A DNA stretch of 64,000 nt from Neptunomonas phycophila. GTDB taxonomy: Bacteria > Pseudomonadota > Gammaproteobacteria > Pseudomonadales > Balneatricaceae. The position numbers were made by a program, and so were the translations under genes. The stretch lies in assembly GCF_001922575.1 (NCBI RefSeq), contig NZ_MRCI01000001.1:1240001-1304000 (forward strand). The letters run 5' to 3'. Position 1 is the stretch's first letter; each line of letters begins with the position of its first letter. The notes below the pieces were generated by a model. It was not told the DNA's origin. It ran no database searches and saw nothing but the letters and a program-made list of their open reading frames with translations. This document shows positions 17,490 to 25,310 of the stretch, one piece after another.

Positions 17490-17571
17490 GGTTGTTAATG
17501 TCTTATATTTCAATGCGTTATTGGGTATATCAAGACTTGTTGTCGAGTGAGTCTTGTAGGTGAATTCATAA

Positions 17572-18546
17572 TTAAGTGAAAGCGGCCGACCATTGTTCAA
17601 GCACGGCCTTATACGGCTTAATAAAGTGCTCTTCAGCAAATTTACCTTGTTCATTGGCTAGTAGGCTGCGCTCACTGCGGTCATAAATTATTTGTGTAAC
17701 CGAATGGTCCTGATTTTTCAGCTTAGGTTGGTAGCATTGACCCGCTATGGCATTCGCATTGTAAATTTCGGGACGGTAAATTTTCTGGAATGTTTCCATC
17801 GTGCTAATAGTGCTAATGAGCTCTAGATTCGTGTAATTGTTAAGTAGATCGCCAACAAAATAGAAGGCCAATGGAGCAACGCTGTTTGGAGGCATGAAGT
17901 AGCGCACCTGCAAACCCATTTTTTTAAAATACTGCTCGGTTAACGATGATTCGTTAGGTTGATACTCAAAACCCAATACGGGGTGTTGGTTCTCGTTTCG
18001 GTAATAGATTTTGCTATCAGATACGCTAAGACAAATGACAGGTGGTTTTTTAAAGTTTTGTTGGTAAGTTTCTGAATTTACGAAATATTTGAAGATTTTT
18101 CCGTGCAGATCACCAAAGTTCTCTGGGATGCTAAATTTAGGTTGATCTCGATTATGATCTTGAAGTAAGACGCTAAAATCATAATCTCGGACATATGAAG
18201 AAAAATTGTTTCCTACAATGCCTTCAATATATTCATTTGTTTTATGGTCAACTATGTTTGTTTTCAACACTTCTATAGTGGGGAAGGTTTGGCCGTTACC
18301 TTCAATATCCATGTTCACAGAAACTATTTCTAAACGAACGGAATAGCGATCCGCGTTGGGGTTGTCCCAATGGGCTAAAGCATTAAAGCGGTTGTTGATC
18401 ATTCTTAGGGTGTTGCACAAATTTTCTTGGCGACGCTCGCCTCTCGCCAAGTTTGCAAAGTTGGTCGTGATCCGTGTGTTGTTGGACGGACGGTAGTTCT
18501 CATCGAAAGCGGTGCTTTTAATTGTGAAAGTAAAGTCTGTGTACAT
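17572..18546 (-). CDS. mesX: MesX (DUF1852), partner of MesD methionine synthase
   Basis: A 324-residue protein of the DUF1852 family, recognised from MYTDFTFTIKSTAFDENYRPS at the start, FANLARGERRQENL, and the genetic link to a MesD-type enzyme. In published work MesX is required for MesD-dependent methionine synthesis in aerobic bacteria; it is proposed to make or deliver the methyl donor in an oxygen-dependent step. No signal peptide or membrane helix. The start at 18546 has GGGGGC as Shine-Dalgarno. It is the first gene of the mesX-mesD operon and is preceded by a leader of about 160 nt that can fold into nested stems. Confidence 0.87.
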   Translation of the reverse strand: MYTDFTFTIKSTAFDENYRPSNNTRITTNFANLARGERRQENLCNTLRMINNRFNALAHWDNPNADRYSVRLEIVSVNMDIEGNGQTFPTIEVLKTNIVDHKTNEYIEGIVGNNFSSYVRDYDFSVLLQDHNRDQPKFSIPENFGDLHGKIFKYFVNSETYQQNFKKPPVICLSVSDSKIYYRNENQHPVLGFEYQPNESSLTEQYFKKMGLQVRYFMPPNSVAPLAFYFVGDLLNNYTNLELISTISTMETFQKIYRPEIYNANAIAGQCYQPKLKNQDHSVTQIIYDRSERSLLANEQGKFAEEHFIKPYKAVLEQWSAAFT

Positions 18547-18607
18547 GATATCTGCCCCCTAAATTTGCTGTATAGCTTGTGTTCATTCCTTGCTCTTTCG
18601 AGACAGT

Positions 18608-18709
18608 CTCTGTTATGTGCTGATTGGCTTGGTAGCCCCAATTTCGTGTTAGCCATTGCTCATGGTTAGCAACACACCGCTACGAAGTTAGTAAAGTGCT
18701 ATAACAGAG
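18608..18709 (-). ncRNA. structured 5' leader of mesX-mesD; candidate cis-regulatory RNA
   Basis: Four nested perfect stems can form in the mesX leader. Paired coordinates are: P1 18701-18709 with 18608-18616 (CUCUGUUAU/AUAACAGAG, 9 bp); P2 18679-18683 with 18632-18636 (GUAGC/GCUAC); P3 18671-18675 with 18646-18650 (GUGUU/AACAC); P4 18662-18665 with 18653-18656 (CCAU/AUGG). An alternative hairpin, GGCU-ACCA-AGCC with flanking AUU/AAU, uses the same GCUAC strand as P2, so the two are mutually exclusive. P1 begins where a TATAAA box predicts transcription to start. I do not recognise a known SAM, SAH, cobalamin or folate riboswitch core. The structure is by eye only. Confidence 0.5.
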
Positions 18710-18715
18710 GGTTTA

Positions 18716-18777
18716 TTTATACAGGCTAATAAACATGAATAAAAATGTTTTAAATTTAATTAAAATTGATTTTAATT
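18716..18777 (-). promoter_or_regulatory. mesX promoter with two flanking palindromes
   Basis: A minus-strand TATAAA (-10) lies at 18716-18721, placing the start near 18709. AAACAT (18731-18736) and ATGTTT (18745-18750) flank an 8-bp spacer over the -35 area. AATTAAAAT (18758-18766) and ATTTTAATT (18769-18777) form a further near-continuous palindrome at about -50 to -68. The -35 hexamer itself is poor, which fits a regulated promoter. Both palindromes are AT-rich and could be chance. Confidence 0.45.
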
Positions 18778-18781
18778 CATG

Positions 18782-18823
18782 TTGTTGGTTGTTGGTTGTT
18801 GGTTGTTGGTTGTTGGTTGTTCG
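18782..18823. repeat. heptanucleotide tandem repeat (TTGTTGG)5 plus one imperfect copy
   Basis: Five exact TTGTTGG units (18782-18816) followed by TTGTTCG. On the minus strand this is (CCAACAA)n about 70-115 bp upstream of the predicted mesX start. The unit length is not a multiple of three, but the repeat is intergenic. Copy number could vary by slipped-strand mispairing and alter spacing upstream of the promoter. Confidence 0.9.
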
Positions 18824-18869
18824 ATTTGTGAAGTGACTACTGGGGAGAGGGGGATGTATGGATCAGTTT

Positions 18870-18902
18870 GAGCAAGTAGCCTTTGTGTGGGGCTACTTGC
18901 TC
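18870..18902 (-). terminator. 12-bp hairpin downstream of htpX
   Basis: GAGCAAGTAGCC (18870-18881) and GGCTACTTGCTC (18891-18902) are exact reverse complements, ending 12 bp past the htpX stop. The U-tract is weak on the minus strand (AAACTG follows), so it may act mainly as an RNA 3'-end stabiliser. Confidence 0.65.
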
Positions 18903-18914
18903 TAGCGCGGGTTG

Positions 18915-19796
18915 CTATCTGGCTTGCAGGGCGGCGATTCGATCATCTAGGGGAGGGTGGCTGGACATCAGTTCAGCTAGGCCTGTTTTAAAATGACCAT
19001 TGATACCAAAGGCGTTAAGCTGTGATGGAAGTTGGTCAGGAATCTCATATTCAGCTTTCAAGCGCTGTAAAGCGCCTATCATCCCTTGTTTGCTGGCGAA
19101 GTCTGCGCCGGCTTCGTCTGCCCTGAACTCACGACGGCGTGAAAACCAAGCAACAATCATAGATGCAACCAGACCAAACACAATTTCTGCCACAAAGGTT
19201 GCTATGTAGAAACCGAATCCTACCCCACCTTGGTTATCACCGCGGCGAAGTAATGAGTCAACAAAGTAGCCTACAATTCGTGCAAAGAACATGACAAAAG
19301 TGTTTACCACGCCTTGAATTAATGTCAGCGTAACCATGTCACCATTAGCAACGTGACCGATTTCATGAGCCATAACGGCTCTGGCTTCTTCTGGGCGGAA
19401 ACGTTGGAGTAACCCAGTACTGACGGCTACTAGGGCACTGTTTTTGTTCCATCCAGTAGCAAAAGCGTTAGCTTGTTGTGCATTAAAAATACCGACATCG
19501 GGCATGCCGATGCCCGCTTTGTCAGCCAATTCAGCCACGGTATCCAGTAACCATTGCTCTTGTGGGGTTGAGGCTTTTTTAATGATTTGGGTGCCCGTGG
19601 ACATTTTGGCCATGGTTTTAGACAAGAACAGGGATATAAATGATCCGACAAAGCCAAACACAGCACAGAATATAAGCAGACTGCTTAAGTTGAGTCCATT
19701 CTGATCAAGGTAGCTACCAACGCCTAATAGGCTGAGGGTAACACTAGCAACCGCTATTACGGCTAGGTTGGTTAAAAGAAAAAGGATAATGCGCAT
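18915..19796 (-). CDS. htpX: HtpX membrane zinc metalloprotease
   Basis: A 293-residue M48B protease of normal length. Two N-terminal membrane helices (about 5-28 and 37-60) are followed by the cytosolic catalytic domain with HEIGH at 144-148 and, further on, two more hydrophobic segments (about 158-180 and 193-215) and the third zinc ligand region [13 protein letters not shown]. HtpX degrades misfolded membrane proteins together with FtsH and is often induced by envelope stress (Cpx in E. coli). Monocistronic. Confidence 0.94.
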   Translation of the reverse strand: MRIILFLLTNLAVIAVASVTLSLLGVGSYLDQNGLNLSSLLIFCAVFGFVGSFISLFLSKTMAKMSTGTQIIKKASTPQEQWLLDTVAELADKAGIGMPDVGIFNAQQANAFATGWNKNSALVAVSTGLLQRFRPEEARAVMAHEIGHVANGDMVTLTLIQGVVNTFVMFFARIVGYFVDSLLRRGDNQGGVGFGFYIATFVAEIVFGLVASMIVAWFSRRREFRADEAGADFASKQGMIGALQRLKAEYEIPDQLPSQLNAFGINGHFKTGLAELMSSHPPLDDRIAALQAR

Positions 19797-20120
19797 AGGT
19801 TGTGCTTCCTAACTGTGAGTTATGTGCCTTAGATGTGGGCTCAGAGTAATAGTTTCAAGTTATTGGTCAGTTATTAAACAAGAATGCATTGCGTTAATTA
19901 ATCTTACGTTAACCGCAGCGGCTTAAGGCTAGGTTTTTAATTCGGTGGCAAATATTATGCTATAATTTTCCCCGTTGAAGTCATTGCTCAGTTGTACCTT
20001 GTGCTGCTGAATCGGTCATCAATCAGTAAAGGTGAAGTAGTAAGTTTACTGCTTGTAGAAGTACGAGTAAGCCACATAATAACCGTTTTGTGAGGCTGCA
20101 TTAGGTTAGGTACAGAATTA
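19797..20120 (+). promoter_or_regulatory. intergenic region with TATAAT promoter element
   Basis: 324 bp between divergent htpX and the exonuclease gene. A consensus TATAAT lies at 19961-19966 on the plus strand with a poor -35, implying a 5' leader of about 150 nt for the exonuclease gene. An imperfect inverted repeat (AAGTAGTAA/TTACTGCTT) sits in the leader. No ORF or known RNA family was recognised. Confidence 0.45.
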
Positions 20121-20621
20121 GTGAGACACAAAAAAGTAGTCCCGCCGGAGTCTATTATTTGCTTGGATATTGAGGCAAGTGGCTTAGGAAGTCGTTCATA
20201 TCCAATAGAAATTGCATGGAAACGTTTTGATGAAACATCCTTTGATTGCTTTCTGATTAATCCAGAAACGGGTTATAACTGGAATGATTGGGATGAGTCA
20301 GCAGCTCAGGTTCATGGCATAGCCTATCAGGATCTATTAAACCAAGGCATTGATGTGAGAGTGGCTTGTGCGCGTTTAAATACTCAATTAGCCGGCTGCA
20401 CAGTCTATAGTGATGCATTTGAGTTTGATTACTTTTGGATGCGTCGTCTCTTTGACGCCGCGATGATTAAGCCGAAGTTTCAGCTAGATGGTATTGAGTC
20501 GTTGTTGTCGGTTGAGCAATTAGACAAGTATCAGCGAGCATCTAAAGAGTCATCTCGTGAGCACCGGGCAATGTCCGATGTTGATGATCTGCTGTTAGGC
20601 CTTAAAAGCTGTTTGCTTTAA
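20121..20621 (+). CDS. short DEDDh 3'-5' exonuclease (DnaQ-like)
   Basis: A 166-residue single-domain RNase H-fold exonuclease. Motif Exo I is LDIEAS (D16, E18), Exo II lies in YSDAFEFDYFW (D98 or D103), and Exo III is HRAMSDVDD (H148, D153). That gives a complete DEDDh set. It is too short for a polymerase epsilon subunit, RNase T or oligoribonuclease with extra domains, so it is a stand-alone nuclease of unknown substrate. The GTG start is the first in frame after a stop at 20091 and lacks a clear Shine-Dalgarno. A good terminator follows. Confidence 0.8.
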   Translation: MRHKKVVPPESIICLDIEASGLGSRSYPIEIAWKRFDETSFDCFLINPETGYNWNDWDESAAQVHGIAYQDLLNQGIDVRVACARLNTQLAGCTVYSDAFEFDYFWMRRLFDAAMIKPKFQLDGIESLLSVEQLDKYQRASKESSREHRAMSDVDDLLLGLKSCLL

Positions 20622-20653
20622 GAGCGCTAATGTAGATCTGCATTATTTTACCT

Positions 20654-20678
20654 AAAGGAGCCTTACGCTCCTTTTTTT
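20654..20678 (+). terminator. intrinsic terminator of the exonuclease gene
   Basis: AAAGGAGC (20654-20661) pairs with GCTCCTTT (20667-20674), 5-nt loop, then a run of seven T. Confidence 0.88.
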
Positions 20679-20714
20679 GTATCCATTGCTTTTTACGCGT
20701 TATGTATGACGCAG

Positions 20715-21542
20715 CTAAGCGGCTAAACCATCTAAACCTGACTCAAGTTTCATGGCGTCAGCTAATGAGTCAATAATGTCTGAGTTTATGCCAGCCAGAG
20801 CAGCTATGTCGCGTGGAAAATGCTCTTGGACGTCTTCTAGGTTTCTGGATTCTCTGATGCAGTCGTTCATGTAGCTTGCCAAGTGTAGAACTGCGCTAAG
20901 AGGCTGAGGGGACTCACTCACAAGAGGAGCTTTGTAGTTTTTTACAGCAATGCCTAAATCGGGTGGAAATTTCCACATATCAAGTAATGCTTGCCCGGCA
21001 TCCTGTGATGTAAAGCCTAGACGTTCGAGTTCAGCTTTTGTGCGGCTGACTTTTTGCTCATCAATCAGTGTTTGGATAGCTTTAGCACGGTTGGGCTGGG
21101 CCAAGTGCAATAATAATCGCCCAATATTATGGATAATACCTGTCGTAAAGGCGATGTCAGACTCCACTTGTTTTGTGTGGTCTGCAAACCATCGCGCTAA
21201 AGTCGCAACACGGAACGACTCTGCCCAGAAAGATTTAATATCAATGCCATCGACGTCTTTAACAGAGCCAGCGAAGCCGGATGCAATGACAAGGGTTTTA
21301 AGTTGCCCCATACCAAGCATAACGGTTGCTTCATCAATGGAAGACACTTTTCTGGATAGACCAAAATGAGCAGAATTAACTAAGCGGAGAATTTTTAAAG
21401 ATAAGGTTTGGTCTTCACTGACTTTTTGAGCAATCTGGTCGTAGTCAACGTTTGGGTTGTTCAGTGCTTGAATCAGTTCACGAACCACTTCGGGTACGTT
21501 AGGCAGTTTATTGGTTTGGTTTAGTAGCTCTTTAATTTCCAT
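20715..21542 (-). CDS. HDOD-domain signalling protein
   Basis: A 275-residue protein consisting of one HDOD domain (about residues 10-210): LPNVPEVVRELIQAL, then SLKILRLVNSAHFGLSRKVSSIDEA split around L-G-M (VMLGMGQLKTLVIA), and the histidines HNIGRLLLHLA. The metal-binding HD pair of true HD phosphohydrolases is not conserved, as usual in HDOD proteins, which act as regulatory or scaffold domains in stress and c-di-GMP signalling. No output domain is attached. A single gene with ATG start at 21542 and purine-rich GAGAGAG upstream. Confidence 0.88.
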   Translation of the reverse strand: MEIKELLNQTNKLPNVPEVVRELIQALNNPNVDYDQIAQKVSEDQTLSLKILRLVNSAHFGLSRKVSSIDEATVMLGMGQLKTLVIASGFAGSVKDVDGIDIKSFWAESFRVATLARWFADHTKQVESDIAFTTGIIHNIGRLLLHLAQPNRAKAIQTLIDEQKVSRTKAELERLGFTSQDAGQALLDMWKFPPDLGIAVKNYKAPLVSESPQPLSAVLHLASYMNDCIRESRNLEDVQEHFPRDIAALAGINSDIIDSLADAMKLESGLDGLAA

Positions 21543-21680
21543 GCTCTCTCTCCGCCGAGGAATGACTATATCAAGCGTAGAGCAGGATTGAGATTTAGCA
21601 ATATTGTTGCCGTTATTTGATAGCCGTTCAGAGTGCGTGCGGCAAGAACTATGAGCAAGGATATGAGCTTGGCATTATGT

Positions 21681-21706
21681 AAAAAAGGCTCCGAAGAGCC
21701 TAATTT
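21681..21706 (-). terminator. intrinsic terminator downstream of the 122-aa unknown gene
   Basis: On the minus strand GGCTC-TTCG-GAGCC (21687-21700) is a GC stem with a stable TTCG tetraloop followed by a run of T (A-tract 21681-21686 on the plus strand). Confidence 0.85.
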
Positions 21707-21740
21707 AAGGAACGGTATCTTTTGGGTGTAGCGGCGTTAT

Positions 21741-22109
21741 TTATAGGTTTAGCACATATGATTCAATTTTTTCGCGTAGCTCACCATATTGGCCCATTTC
21801 TTCAGGCAAGAAGAAGAGCTTATAGTAGCAACGTTCTTTTAGCTGGCCTTTGTTGCCTTTGATATTTTCTTTTAAGTTGGCGTAGGCGTAAGACATCTGA
21901 AGGTGAATAACGCGAGTGAAAGGCGGAAGGGTAAATTCGTGATCTTCTAGGTCGTAGCGCTTTTTAGTTTCTTTAATGGTGTAAAAAGAAACTTCGGCAG
22001 CATGGTTTAAGTTGAGCAAAAAATTTGAGGTCACCGGAACTAGGTGCTGCCTATCTAGACCGTTGTGTTCCATATAAATACCGCAATTTTTTTTAATTTT
22101 AATAAACAT
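21741..22109 (-). CDS. uncharacterised 122-aa cytoplasmic protein
   Basis: I do not recognise a family. The protein is basic/aromatic with no signal peptide or membrane helix. Notable stretches are VTSNFLLNLNHAAEVSFYTI, LPPFTRVIHLQMSYAYANLK and a C-terminal RCYYKLFFLPEEMGQYGELREKIESYVL predicted to be helical (quoted in parts: RCYYKLFF, LPEEMGQYGE). The start at 22109 has GGGAT about 6 nt upstream; an internal ATG (codon 13) is a weaker alternative. It is a monocistronic unit with its own strong terminator, which supports a real gene. Neighbours (HDOD protein, AlaA) do not suggest a role. Confidence 0.65.
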   Translation of the reverse strand: MFIKIKKNCGIYMEHNGLDRQHLVPVTSNFLLNLNHAAEVSFYTIKETKKRYDLEDHEFTLPPFTRVIHLQMSYAYANLKENIKGNKGQLKERCYYKLFFLPEEMGQYGELREKIESYVLNL

Positions 22110-22276
22110 ACTGATCCCATCCTTATAGTGTGTGGAGCGCCTCTGGACTTATTATATGTTGGTTGATGTGGCTAACTAACATCTCCCTTAACAATAACGA
22201 AAAGTCTTGCGAGCAGGCAATATAAAAGCGACATTATTCACGCCGCTTAATATGTGTAGCACAGCAATGTTGCTAT

Positions 22277-23491
22277 TTATTGTTCATAGGTCTTTAAGAA
22301 GGTGGCAATCCTATTAACAGCGTCTTCCAAGTCGTCTTGTCGTGGAAGGAAAACAATTCGAAAGTGCTGAGTATCAGGCATGTTAAAGCCGCTGCCTTGC
22401 ACTACGAGTACTTTTTGCTGAAGAAGCAAGTCAAGCGCAAACTTCTCGTCATTTTTAATAGGGTAGACATCCGGGTCGAGACGAGGGAACAAATAAAGAG
22501 CGCCTTTGGGCTTTACGCAGGATACGCCAGGTATAGCATTTAGCATTTCCCACGCCTTGGTGCGCTGCTCGTATAAGCGACCTTCAGGAACGATCAGCTC
22601 TTTGATGCTCTGGTAACCGCCTAGTGCTGTTTGTATAGCGTGTTGAGCTGGTACATTGGCGCATAGGCGCATGTTGCTCAGCATGTCGAGCCCCTCGATG
22701 TAATCTTTGGCGCGATGCTTTGGTCCGCTAACAATCACCCAGCCTGCTCGGAAACCGGCAGCACGATAAGTTTTAGATAGGCCGTTGAAGGTTAAAAATA
22801 ATACATCGTCAGCTAGAGAGGCAAGCGAGATATGTTGTGCTTCGTCGTACAGAATTTTATCGTAAATTTCATCAGCAAATATAATTAAGTTGTGTTCGCG
22901 GGCTAACTCAATAATCTGCTCTAATACTGCTTTTGGGTACACCGCACCAGTTGGGTTATTAGGGTTAATAACCACAATCCCTTTTGTATGGGGTGTGATT
23001 TTGCGGCGCATGTCTTCTATGTCCGGCGCCCAATCGGCTGATTCATCACAAACATAGTGAACAGGTGTGCCGCCCGCCAAACTGACGGCAGCCGTCCATA
23101 ACGGATAGTCCGGAGCAGGGATTAGCATTTCGTCGGTATCGTTTAAAAGGCCTTGCATAGCCATCACAATAAGCTCAGATACGCCGTTCCCAATGTAGAT
23201 GTCTTCAACGGTTACATTAGGGATGTTACAACGCTGCGTCTCTTGCATTATGGCTTTGCGCGCGGCAAACAAACCTTTAGAGTCGCAATAGCCTTGTGAG
23301 GCGGGAAGGTTGCGAATCACATCCTGAACGATCTCTTCTGGCGCTTCAAATCCCCATGGGGCAGGGTTGCCAATGTTAAGTTTGAGGATGCGATTACCTT
23401 CCTCTTCGAGTCGCTTGGATTCCTGAAGTACTGGACCTCGGATGTCATAACAGACATTGATTAGTTTGTTTGATTTGCGGATAACAGACAT
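22277..23491 (-). CDS. alaA: AlaA-type alanine aminotransferase
   Basis: A 404-residue class I/II PLP aminotransferase. The PLP lysine is K240 in NGLSKTYRAAGFRAGW; other markers are NPNNPTGAVY, FADEIYDKI and the C-terminal FRIVFLP carboxylate-binding Arg. The N-terminus (IRKSNKLINVCYDIRGPVL) and length match E. coli AlaA/YfbQ (405 aa), which makes alanine from pyruvate and glutamate. Monocistronic. Divergent from the Tag-like gene, with a 228-bp shared upstream region. Confidence 0.93.
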   Translation of the reverse strand: MSVIRKSNKLINVCYDIRGPVLQESKRLEEEGNRILKLNIGNPAPWGFEAPEEIVQDVIRNLPASQGYCDSKGLFAARKAIMQETQRCNIPNVTVEDIYIGNGVSELIVMAMQGLLNDTDEMLIPAPDYPLWTAAVSLAGGTPVHYVCDESADWAPDIEDMRRKITPHTKGIVVINPNNPTGAVYPKAVLEQIIELAREHNLIIFADEIYDKILYDEAQHISLASLADDVLFLTFNGLSKTYRAAGFRAGWVIVSGPKHRAKDYIEGLDMLSNMRLCANVPAQHAIQTALGGYQSIKELIVPEGRLYEQRTKAWEMLNAIPGVSCVKPKGALYLFPRLDPDVYPIKNDEKFALDLLLQQKVLVVQGSGFNMPDTQHFRIVFLPRQDDLEDAVNRIATFLKTYEQ

Positions 23492-23679
23492 TGTGTTAGT
23501 TCCCTGAGCCCACTATTTCCATCTTTATACAGGCGGGCGAAGTAGAAATTGTAAAAAGGTTAAACATCATACGCTTTTTCGTATTTGAAAAGAACACCAT
23601 AAAAACGCTAGGATCATAGACTTATGTGTGATTTCTTGGCACTAAATAAGTGCAAAAGGGGTCTATAGATTATCCGAAT

Positions 23680-23702
23680 AAAGTCGCCTTAATGACTTTT
23701 TT
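23680..23702 (+). terminator. small terminator-like hairpin in the leader of the Tag-like gene
   Basis: AAAGTC (23680-23685) pairs with GACTTT (23694-23699), followed by TTT, only 9 nt before the AAGGAG ribosome site. It may attenuate expression, but the stem is short. Confidence 0.35.
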
Positions 23703-23719
23703 CTAATTAAGGAGTCATT

Positions 23720-24382
23720 TTGAAATCTTACCTTTGGCTTTACGAGCATGCGTTGCATCAAAAAGGAAAGGCGCTCGACTCATTGATGCCTGATTTTCTG
23801 CCGGATGCCGAATTATCGCAAGTACCGGATAGTCTACTTTTTTCATTAATGTCTAGGCGCATTTTCAGGGCGGGCTTGAAGCACTCTGTTGTAGATGCGA
23901 AATGGCCGGCCTTTGAAAAAGCATTTTGGGGCTTTGATCCCGAAAAAGTGGCGTTGATGAGTGATGAACAATTAGAAGGGCTTATGCAGAATGATCAAAT
24001 CATTCGTCATTGGGGAAAAGTAAAAGCCGCTCGTGCTAATGCTTTTTTTATCTGTGAAATGGCTGAAAAACACGGCAGCTTTGCTCAGTGGTTAGCGAAC
24101 TGGCCGGTCGAAAACATTGTCGGCCTGTGGGATGTGCTCAAAAAAGAGGGCAAGCAATTAGGTGGTAATTCGGGCCCGTATTTTTTGCGAATGGCAGGTA
24201 AAGACACATTTGTACTAACAGATGATGTTGTTGGAGCATTAAAAGCGCAAGGTATCGTGGATCGCAAACCGACAGCCAAACGCGATTTACTGATTGTGCA
24301 GCAAGCGTTTAATCAATGGCATCAGGAATCAGGCCGGCCTATGTGCCATATTAGCCGCATGCTTTCTTTCACTGTTGGATAG
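23720..24382 (+). CDS. Tag-like DNA-3-methyladenine glycosylase I family protein
   Basis: A 220-residue HhH-GPD-superfamily protein. The Tag-like core is SRRIFRAGLKHSVVDAKWPAF, FDPEKVALMSDEQLEGL, QIIRHWGKVKAARANA and the later FLRMAGKDTFVLTDDV. These parallel Tag's FDPxxVAxM, IIRHxxKIxAxxxNA segments. It lacks the N-terminal Cys-His zinc ligands of classical E. coli Tag and has a C-terminal CHISRM instead, so it belongs to a divergent branch whose base preference is uncertain. The start is TTG with an excellent AAGGAG 5 nt upstream. It probably repairs alkylated bases. Confidence 0.78.
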   Translation: MKSYLWLYEHALHQKGKALDSLMPDFLPDAELSQVPDSLLFSLMSRRIFRAGLKHSVVDAKWPAFEKAFWGFDPEKVALMSDEQLEGLMQNDQIIRHWGKVKAARANAFFICEMAEKHGSFAQWLANWPVENIVGLWDVLKKEGKQLGGNSGPYFLRMAGKDTFVLTDDVVGALKAQGIVDRKPTAKRDLLIVQQAFNQWHQESGRPMCHISRMLSFTVG

Positions 24383-24417
24383 CAGTGCGGCTATGCTGAT
24401 TGCTGTGATCAAGTGCT

Positions 24418-24978
24418 TTAGGTAGCTGGTGTTAATGTCCCTAAAAACTCAGGAAGGCTTTCGGCGATTTGTCTGACTGGTTTTTTGCCCGGATATTCAA
24501 GCCATACCGTGCCGTCATCATTATTGACAGTCAACATGCCGTCATCGGGTTCGGTTAGCGCAAAAAATAGAGATAGCGTGCGTTTTTGTTGAGCCTTAGC
24601 CATGGCATGACCTATAAGATTGGCGCGTAAGCGTTCTAAGTCGTCCGTGTTCCACACTTGCAAGAGGGAAAGGCTTCCGTCTGGAGCCTTCAAAGCAAGA
24701 GGATCTGACCAGTAGCGCGTATATAGATCAACGATGGTTGGGTGTATGTCCACTTCCAAAGCAGCGGATAAACGTTCAAACATATCGGTTGGCTCTGTTT
24801 GTCGTGCGGGCTGCCAGCGGGTTTCACTGTCTTGTGTAGCGCTTTGGTTTACGTAGCAAGGTGATGGCCATGCAGTGTCGTAACGAACTGTTGGGAGGTT
24901 GTCTTTGTGGTGTGCAAGCCAAAGCGTCATTATGCGATCCAGTTGCTGTTGGGTATTGGAAACCGTCATGCCTACCAT
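24418..24978 (-). CDS. syd: SecY-interacting protein Syd
   Basis: A 186-residue peripheral inner-membrane protein. Signature blocks shared with E. coli Syd (181 aa): WPSPCYVN, DIHPTIVDLYTRYW, LSLLQVWNTDDLERLRANLIGH (given in parts here) and the C-terminal IAESLPEFLGTL. Syd binds SecY and can proofread abnormal SecYEG translocons. The ATG at 24978 is used; another ATG three codons on has slightly better ribosome-site spacing. Convergent with the Tag-like gene. Confidence 0.92.
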   Translation of the reverse strand: MVGMTVSNTQQQLDRIMTLWLAHHKDNLPTVRYDTAWPSPCYVNQSATQDSETRWQPARQTEPTDMFERLSAALEVDIHPTIVDLYTRYWSDPLALKAPDGSLSLLQVWNTDDLERLRANLIGHAMAKAQQKRTLSLFFALTEPDDGMLTVNNDDGTVWLEYPGKKPVRQIAESLPEFLGTLTPAT

Positions 24979-25310
24979 ATCCTAAATCTTGAAATTATCG
25001 TTGTTCGTGATGCTAGGCCACTCTAACGAGCCAACGCACATACTACAAATATTAAAGTTTGTACGATTAGCAGGGTTTGGCTGTAAGCGAGGTTAAGGGT
25101 TTTGGAATGCGCAGAGAACAGCTGTTTGATTTAGCTCTATTTTTATTTTTAGTCGCTATCTGATCAAAGTTTCAGCAGCTTTGGTTATTAAATAGGAAGT
25201 TGTTAATCGATAGTTAAAAAATGCAAAATATTTAGCGCAAATGTTTGACATCGTTACGAAAGTATTTAAAATGCGCACCTCGTTCAGGGACGTGTCCCAA
25301 AACGAAAAAC
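24979..25310 (+). promoter_or_regulatory. upstream region and promoter of the tRNA-Asp/tRNA-Val unit
   Basis: A near-consensus promoter, TTGACA at 25245-25250, 16-bp spacer, TAAAAT at 25267-25272, followed by a GC-rich discriminator (GCGCACC) as in stringently controlled stable-RNA promoters. The remaining upstream 250 bp is AT-rich with no ORF; it may include an UP element. Confidence 0.75.

Noticed and set aside
17490-17654. Upstream extension of the MesD frame by about 55 codons
   Set aside because: The extension overlaps the mesX 3' end, and the conserved MesD start MKTLLPTSTAGSLP begins at 17489.
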